Part shown: positions 8,401 to 11,372 of the stretch, one piece after another
How the letters are laid out: each line of letters begins with the position of its first letter
How positions within the stretch are numbered: position 1 is the first letter of the stretch
NCBI GenBank assembly: GCA_002751075.1
Contig: NAOQ01000684.1
Span: forward strand, 7,521-18,892
DNA from: Ichthyophonus hoferi
Lineage: Eukaryota; Opisthokonta; Ichthyosporea; Ichthyophonida; Ichthyophonidae
Direction: 5' to 3'
Length of the DNA stretch: 11,372 nt
Made by a program: the position numbers and the translations under genes
The notes under the pieces: generated by a model
What the model saw: the letters and a program-made list of their open reading frames with translations, nothing else
Database searches by the model: none
What the model was told of the DNA's origin: nothing

Positions 8401-9547
8401 GGACCGTGGCTGGAGTTCAAAAATTTCCCTATAAAGTACTATATTTTAAAACAATATTCTAATAATGGGGTTAAAGCAGAACTGCTAAGGTAGATAGATA
8501 AGTAGATAGGTAAATTTGCAAAGGAGCAATCAGAGGTTTAAATTAACACAAAAAAAAACTGGAAGTATGACGTAACACAATATCATTAACTAACTATACT
8601 TGCAATATTTAATCTTCAAAAATTCAATCTGTTTTTATTATTAATTATAGTATCTGGTAGGCTAAAAATACGTTTTCCTGGGGCTAATTATACCAATAAT
8701 ACTAACTCTTACTGACCAATGATCTGGTATTTAGGCAGTAATAGATGATCATATTATGTACGTCATTCTCTCTATGCGTCACCTCCACTATGTCGATCTC
8801 GATGGCTTGGATACTCTGGCACAAGTGGTTGAGAAACTGGAAGCAAGCAATGTTAAGGTATTATACTATAGTGCACTTTTACACTTGCGCGCATATATAT
8901 CTTTAATTATGTATGTAACCCACATACATTATCTAAAAACATATGCAGACATACTCTGCAAATACAAACCTAAGCCTAATGATAACATATACCCAGTTCT
9001 GCACCTACAAACATGCCGAGCACCATAGTTCCCCCCATATCATTCATAACATGCCTTTACACATGTACATATACCATTAGTAATATCATAATAACGTCAA
9101 AATCTCTATCATAATTGACGATATACATAAGTTATACCTCACACCTCATATCGAGCAACATATACTTACCCATCTTTTTCTCTCCCCATCCAGGTATTGG
9201 TCGCTGGAGTTCCTTCTGGAATTATTCACAACCAGCTTTCCAAGTTCAGTTGGTTTACAGACAAGATAAAGAGTGGCAAAGTATTCCCTAGTTATCTAGT
9301 AGCACTTGATGCCTTGTATTCCGTTGAAGAACATCCAGATGAAACAATCGAACGATCTGATAGCTTAATTAGTGCCGGTGCATGTGCAGCTGCAGCTGCG
9401 GCTGCAAGCACAGCTGTCAATGTAATGCAGTTGGCGGATGAGAGAAGGAGGTCTATACAGCAACTTCGCCAGTCATTTGGAAGTAGCTTTGGACACTGGT
9501 CTACTGAAGACAACAAGAGCAATTTTGATGATGTTGTCGGATGCTGA
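2254..9547 (+). CDS. SulP/SLC26-family anion transporter with STAS domain, nine exons, complete
   Basis: This gene encodes a membrane anion transporter of 738 residues. Exons are 2254-2409, 2711-3099, 3622-3903, 4407-4629, 5409-5594, 6842-7114, 8056-8286, 8735-8857 and 9194-9547. All introns are GT-AG, the phases agree at every junction, and a CTAAC-like branch site lies 20-30 bases before the acceptor in introns 4, 6 and 7. The start is the first ATG after an in-frame TGA (2221-2223), with A at -3 and G at +4. Residues 1-80 form a polar tail. Residues 85-490 form the SulP membrane core with NIPLS (99-103), GPTGALS (140-146), SSVIHGFTLG (189-198) and ETLISARIAD (332-341). Residues 556-670 are a STAS domain, followed by an alanine-rich tail. 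SulP proteins usually have 14 membrane spans and carry sulfate, bicarbonate, molybdate or other anions; the substrate cannot be told here. Length is normal for eukaryotic members. Confidence 0.93.
2410..2710 (+). other. Intron 1 (301 bases, phase 0)
   Basis: It begins GTAATG and ends CCAG. A strong pyrimidine run at about 2594-2655 contains a near-perfect tandem repeat of CTGCTTCTTTTTCTTTTTCT. The first AG after that run is the acceptor used, and it keeps the frame with exon 1. No other gene is seen inside. Confidence 0.75.
2711..3099 (+). CDS. Exon 2: first SulP membrane helices
   Basis: It encodes residues 53-182, the last codon split after two bases. A cytosolic stretch rich in tryptophan and charged residues (RWRERLEGAWDWVSHP) leads into the first spans. 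NIPLS at 99-103 corresponds to the conserved proline turn of SulP TM1, and R135-Y136-N137 with GPTGALS (140-146) to the conserved start of TM3. In solved SulP/SLC26 structures TM1 and TM3 half-helices frame the substrate site. The local GC content is clearly higher than in the flanking introns, as expected for coding DNA. Confidence 0.92.
3100..3621 (+). other. Intron 2 (522 bases, phase 2)
   Basis: It begins GTATGT and ends ACAG. The interior is rich in pyrimidines and in ATAC/ATAT runs. Open stretches inside it have low-complexity translations and no support as genes. Confidence 0.85.
3622..3903 (+). CDS. Exon 3: SulP membrane helices 5-7
   Basis: It encodes residues 182-276, both end codons split (phase 2 on each side). 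SSVIHGFTLG (189-198) matches the SulP stretch usually written as a proline or serine turn followed by GFxxG. GLGQLNNAV (204-212) follows, then a polar loop with LPAHENF, and two more hydrophobic spans at about 240-256 and 263-276. Confidence 0.92.
3904..4406 (+). other. Intron 3 (503 bases, phase 2)
   Basis: It begins GTAAGC and ends ACAG. It contains a second strong acceptor-like site, a T-rich run then ATACAG at 4040-4045, followed about 70 bases later by a possible donor AATAG|GTGCCT at 4116. Joined to exon 3 this would run into a TAG within a few codons, so the annotated path skips it. Confidence 0.85.
4407..4629 (+). CDS. Exon 4: SulP helix 8 region with conserved glutamate
   Basis: It encodes residues 276-350. 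The extramembrane part 277-312 leads to a span at about 318-335 and the signature ALLETLISARIADGMT, with E332 and R338. The family pattern here is ESLxTARxAD; threonine replaces the usual serine after the glutamate, and serine replaces the usual threonine. In SulP proteins this region (TM8) belongs to the anion-binding core. Confidence 0.92.
4630..5408 (+). other. Intron 4 (779 bases, phase 0)
   Basis: It begins GTATGT and ends GTAG. A CTAAC at 5383-5387 lies about 21 bases before the acceptor. It contains CATACA/CACATA microsatellite runs near 4657-4672, 4743-4756, 4970-4999 and 5350-5370. No gene is seen within it; minus-strand open stretches overlapping it are unconvincing. Confidence 0.85.
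5409..5594 (+). CDS. Exon 5: SulP helices 9-10
   Basis: It encodes residues 351-412. RREVLGLALGN (351-361) and the following GG-rich segment with GAIPATAALARTALN correspond to the conserved SulP block of the form E..GQGxxN..GG..G..P..G...R...N. NIKSGARTRLAG precedes a hydrophobic span ending MPYFK. The last part of this exon has a decayed copy inside intron 5. Confidence 0.92.
5595..6841 (+). other. Intron 5 (1247 bases, phase 0), the longest intron
   Basis: It begins GTATAG and ends ACAG. It holds a decayed tandem copy of the exon 5/intron 5 junction (see 5852-6150) and a partial third copy of the GATAGATA..GAGACAT stretch at about 6150-6235. There are also ATCATACCAT-type short repeats (5797-5835, 6067-6127), and a pyrimidine-rich tract from about 6280 to 6600. 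Two acceptors are possible at the end: TTAG at 6810 and CAG at 6841. Only the second keeps the frame. Confidence 0.85.
5852..6150 (+). repeat. Decayed tandem copy of the exon 5 end and intron 5 start
   Basis: This stretch matches about 5535-5850 in the same order. CTAACTGTC of exon 5 (5542-5550) recurs at 5859-5867. The exon end CCCTATTTTAAG|GTATAGTC resembles CCTATTGCAAG|GTTTAGTC with its GT at 5899-5900. The downstream intron sequence also aligns: CTTTACATACATACATAGATAG near 5721 matches CTTTATATACATAGGTAG near 6027, and AACATATCAT is at 5796 and 6088. The shift between copies varies from about 292 to 317 bases. The exon-like part is broken as coding sequence: it lacks about 13 bases and contains an early stop (TAG), and its donor has drifted to GTTTAG. 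It is therefore a relic, not an alternative exon. Confidence 0.7.
6842..7114 (+). CDS. Exon 6: last SulP membrane helices
   Basis: It encodes residues 413-503. YMPMSTVAALLSMVAVRMV starts directly after MPYFK of exon 5, as in family members where the P-x-(A/S)-x-(L/V)AA-type motif follows TM10. EHLVHMYRCDR is the usual cytosolic loop. Then come two hydrophobic segments with a conserved-looking acidic break (AVDTMAGILVGAVISLL). The segment EGQGEVRLHRGKK marks the end of the core and the linker to STAS. Confidence 0.92.
7115..8055 (+). other. Intron 6 (941 bases, phase 0)
   Basis: It begins GTAATT and ends CCAG, with CACTAAC at 8023-8029 as a likely branch site. It contains ACATACACATA microsatellite runs near 7188-7225 and a (TA)n run near 7800-7815. 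Minus-strand open stretches at 7394-7726 and 7758-8021 translate to low-complexity, hydrophobic sequence and are not supported as genes. Confidence 0.85.
8056..8286 (+). CDS. Exon 7: linker and start of the STAS domain
   Basis: It encodes residues 504-580. The first 50 residues are a polar linker. The STAS domain begins near 556 with GDVLVYRLTGQLTYVNG, which fits the first STAS strand pattern (VxVYRxxGxLxFxN) of SulP proteins. The frame stays open past the donor into intron 7 as far as 8493, but that extension is low-complexity. Confidence 0.92.
8287..8734 (+). other. Intron 7 (448 bases, phase 0)
   Basis: It begins GTAAAT and ends TTAG, with a perfect TACTAAC at 8700-8706, 28 bases before the acceptor. 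An ATT trinucleotide microsatellite covers about 8338-8362. A GATA-type run is at 8493-8510. Confidence 0.88.
8735..8857 (+). CDS. Exon 8: STAS domain core
   Basis: It encodes residues 581-621. The strand YVILSMRHLHYVDLDGLDTL (589-608) is the central STAS strand and loop. The position that is a phosphorylated serine in bacterial anti-sigma antagonists (the DSxG loop) here reads VDLDGLDTL, with no serine. This is usual in many SulP proteins and argues against SpoIIAA-style phosphorylation. The start at 8735 was chosen over the nearby GCAG at 8738 because it keeps phase 0 with exon 7. Confidence 0.92.
8858..9193 (+). other. Intron 8 (336 bases, phase 0)
   Basis: It begins GTATTA and ends CCAG after a clear pyrimidine tract (9172-9190). 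Nothing else is seen in it apart from ATACAT-type low-complexity sequence. Confidence 0.88.
9194..9547 (+). CDS. Exon 9: end of STAS domain and alanine-rich C-terminal tail
   Basis: It encodes residues 622-738 and ends in TGA at 9545-9547. VLVAGVPSGI (622-631) is the late STAS strand, and VFPSYLVALDAL the last helix. Residues 686-692 are seven alanines encoded by mixed GCA/GCT/GCG codons within an AGCTGC-like hexamer run. The last 40 residues are polar, with ERRRSIQQL and an acidic end (STEDNKSNFDDVV). The tail has no recognised C-terminal sorting or PDZ-binding motif. Confidence 0.92.
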   Translation, partial: VLVAGVPSGIIHNQLSKFSWFTDKIKSGKVFPSYLVALDALYSVEEHPDETIERSDSLISAGACAAAAAAASTAVNVMQLADERRRSIQQLRQSFGSSFGHWSTEDNKSNFDDVVGC

Positions 9548-9791
9548 ATCAATTATAATAATGGACAGATTGTGGTGTAGAGAAATAAGAAATATTTATG
9601 CAAGATAGGTAGATGTAATGGTCTAATTACTTTACCATGTCCTGATGCCTCGCTGTTCAGTCATAGTTGATAATAATAACTGAATACCATATTTGGTATT
9701 ACCTATATATCATACACTAATACGTACATGTACATATACATATATACAAATCCAAGTAAACGCATATTAGTCCATCTAGAGACTCCTTTTT

Positions 9792-9797
9792 ATTAAA
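9792..9797 (+). terminator. Candidate polyadenylation signal ATTAAA
   Basis: ATTAAA lies 245 bases after the stop codon, in an AT-rich setting. It is the first near-canonical signal downstream. A short 3' UTR ending near 9815 is possible. Confidence 0.3.
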
Positions 9798-9976
9798 AAG
9801 ATAATATGCATTTTACGCTATTATTAGCCTATAAATATTAGTTTATTGCACATCTTAATGAACATAATATATTATCTTAATTCCCATACAGATGTACATA
9901 TACGCTTACTTTGAACTTTTGTGTCTTATATGAGTATTAGGGTAAGGTGTGACCCGGGCCATAAGGGCTATATGGA

Positions 9977-9982
9977 AATAAA
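9977..9982 (+). terminator. Candidate polyadenylation signal AATAAA
   Basis: This is the first exact AATAAA after the stop, 430 bases downstream; a second copy is at 10052-10057. Many eukaryotic lineages do not rely strictly on AATAAA, so the choice between these sites is open. Confidence 0.3.
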
Positions 9983-10310
9983 CTATAAAGCCTATTCAGC
10001 GGTGCTGATAGAATCCCCACCTACATCTTTTCGGTTTATGCCGATTTTTCCAATAAACCCCTTAGATTGATTTTATCAAAACTATTCTATTCAATGCATG
10101 AATAGTATAAGTATCATCTATCATATTGGCATGTGTAATACGTTACAATAATTCTTTACTTAATTCATTGTTTGTATTATAATATTTTGGAAATAATACT
10201 AGTATCTGTTGTACCGAGTTCTATTAGATAGTCATCGCCAGGTAAAGGGCAGGGTAATGCTCTGGTTTGCTGCTCTTAAATCTCTCTCTGTTGATTAATG
10301 GATATAAAAG

Positions 10311-10920
10311 CTTTTAGCTTCTTACTCGGCGATATATGGTATATGTAATAACTATAATCTAATTGTGGCTGCATGTAATATAGTTATGGAGTTATTATTA
10401 TTTGAAGAATCAACACTGAACTTTTGTTTATTGAGGCCGATTGCAACGATATTTATTGGCTAATATATTTTCACAAAAGATCACAGAGGACCACTAGAAT
10501 TGTCTGATCTTATCTCGATAATCTTACGGTATCATGTTTTCATTTGAATGGCTCATTAGCTAATCCATTGTATGTATCGACAAATCAATTTAACCTAGTT
10601 AAGAAAGCTATGCTGCTATTAAGTAATATTGAGCCGAACACAAAAAATAATTATTACAACTAAATAAAAAAGAAACATTGGGCGCTTTGGTTCCAACAGA
10701 ATATAACATATTCGATTTATTTATTATCTGCTATTAATCAACATGTGAGATAGCTAATTGCAAGACTATATAAATGGTAATTCGTATGTCAAATGTCTAA
10801 TTACTATACTATCAATATTAATTAGCACGTGAACTGTCAAATTACAGTATTACTAAATATGTATGCTGATATTCCATACGCCGTTGCAGTAATATTTTAA
10901 TATCTTTGTTATTACGTTGT
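10311..10920 (+). repeat. Repeat B, downstream member of the diverged direct repeat pair
   Basis: It is the shorter copy of the block at 302-1335, in the same orientation and with the anchors in the same order. It lacks two stretches present upstream (about 200 and 145 bases). CACGTG at 10826-10831 is kept at the position matching 1212-1217. There is no coding frame. Divergence between copies is substantial, so the duplication is old or the two are independent insertions of one family. Confidence 0.7.
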
Positions 10921-11302
10921 CTTTATTAAGCTATCAATATTTGCATATTTAATTAAAGGAGAAGACCTTTTCTGTCAAAGTAAAGTGTAGCGTGGCTGCA
11001 ATTATTTTGTGATAAAACTACACAAAACCATATGTTTTTGTTTACAACATGACCAAAAATCATATATACATATAGACAGCTGCAATAGAAGTTACTATCT
11101 TGCGAGCAAGAAATGGGTAAATTAGAAGGTATGATAGTAGTGTCTGTACCACGCGTGTTTAGTTTTTAACTATTAATATTATTACCTTTGTTATCAGTGT
11201 TACATATATATATTATACATTCGTACGGGTATATTTGATTCAAACATCTACTCACATATATAGATACCTACCAACAGACTCAATGCAATTATACTGCTAA
11301 TG
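10921..11302. other. Non-coding stretch with nothing recognised
   Basis: AT-rich sequence with no open frame of note. A promoter of another gene to the right could lie here but no specific signal supports it. Confidence 0.5.
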
Positions 11303-11326
11303 CACACGTACACACACACACACACG

Positions 11327-11372
<46 letters not shown>
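11303..11372. repeat. Compound (CA)n-(TA)n microsatellite at the right edge
   Basis: An almost uninterrupted CA dinucleotide run to about 11343 changes directly into a TA run that continues to the last base. The array is cut by the window end, so its true length is unknown. Confidence 0.95.

Larger units (their letters stand above)
9548..10310 (+). other. 3' flank of the transporter gene
   Basis: No gene is seen here. It should hold the 3' UTR and cleavage site of the transporter. There is an ATGTACATATACATATATAC run near 9726-9747. A less AT-rich stretch lies at about 9945-10020 without a readable frame. Confidence 0.6.

Noticed and set aside
8287-8493. The frame of exon 7 continues into intron 7 and adds a very hydrophobic isoleucine-rich stretch.
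   Set aside because: It is the translation of an ATT microsatellite. A good branch site, acceptor and a clean STAS continuation in exon 8 show this is intron.
302-10920. Repeats A and B as the two long terminal repeats of one large element with the transporter inside.
   Set aside because: The copies differ greatly in length, lack recognisable terminal motifs and primer-binding sites, and no element genes lie between them.
1-11372. tRNA or rRNA genes, CRISPR arrays or bacterial operon signals.
   Set aside because: None seen on either strand; the introns and promoter layout are eukaryotic.

Overview
The window is nuclear DNA from an intron-rich, AT-rich eukaryote. It holds one complete gene on the plus strand (2254-9547) and the 3' end of a second reading frame at the left edge. 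The complete gene encodes a SulP/SLC26-type anion transporter with a C-terminal STAS domain. All eight introns I placed are GT-AG, 301-1247 bases long, and they join nine exons into one open frame of 738 codons. The lineage cannot be fixed from the sequence. The standard genetic code, long introns full of pyrimidine runs and CATA/TATA microsatellites, and a bacterial-like SulP core would fit an algal or other protist genome or a simple animal. Nothing looks prokaryotic, organellar or viral.

Layout: 1-308 is a frame open to the left edge, ending in TAG, with no recognised family. 302-1335 is a non-coding block (repeat A) that recurs in the same orientation, diverged, at 10311-10920 (repeat B), so the transporter gene lies between two related blocks. 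1340-1720 shows nothing recognisable. 1735-2025 holds two copies of a unit of about 158 bases. 2092-2132 looks like a compact core promoter: CCAAT, then CACGTG, then a TATA-like TATTTAAG. The transporter gene follows. 9548-10308 is 3' flank with two candidate polyadenylation signals. 10921-11372 is non-coding and ends in a (CA)n-(TA)n microsatellite.

The transporter has an acidic N-terminal tail with a dileucine-type sorting motif, a transmembrane core with the expected SulP landmarks (NIPLS, GPTGALS, ETLISARIAD), a STAS domain and an alanine-rich C-terminal tail. The most unusual structures are the paired flanking blocks, a decayed tandem copy of the exon 5/intron 5 junction inside intron 5, and several alternative splice sites that would remove part of the tail or truncate the protein. 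I found no convincing new multi-gene system.
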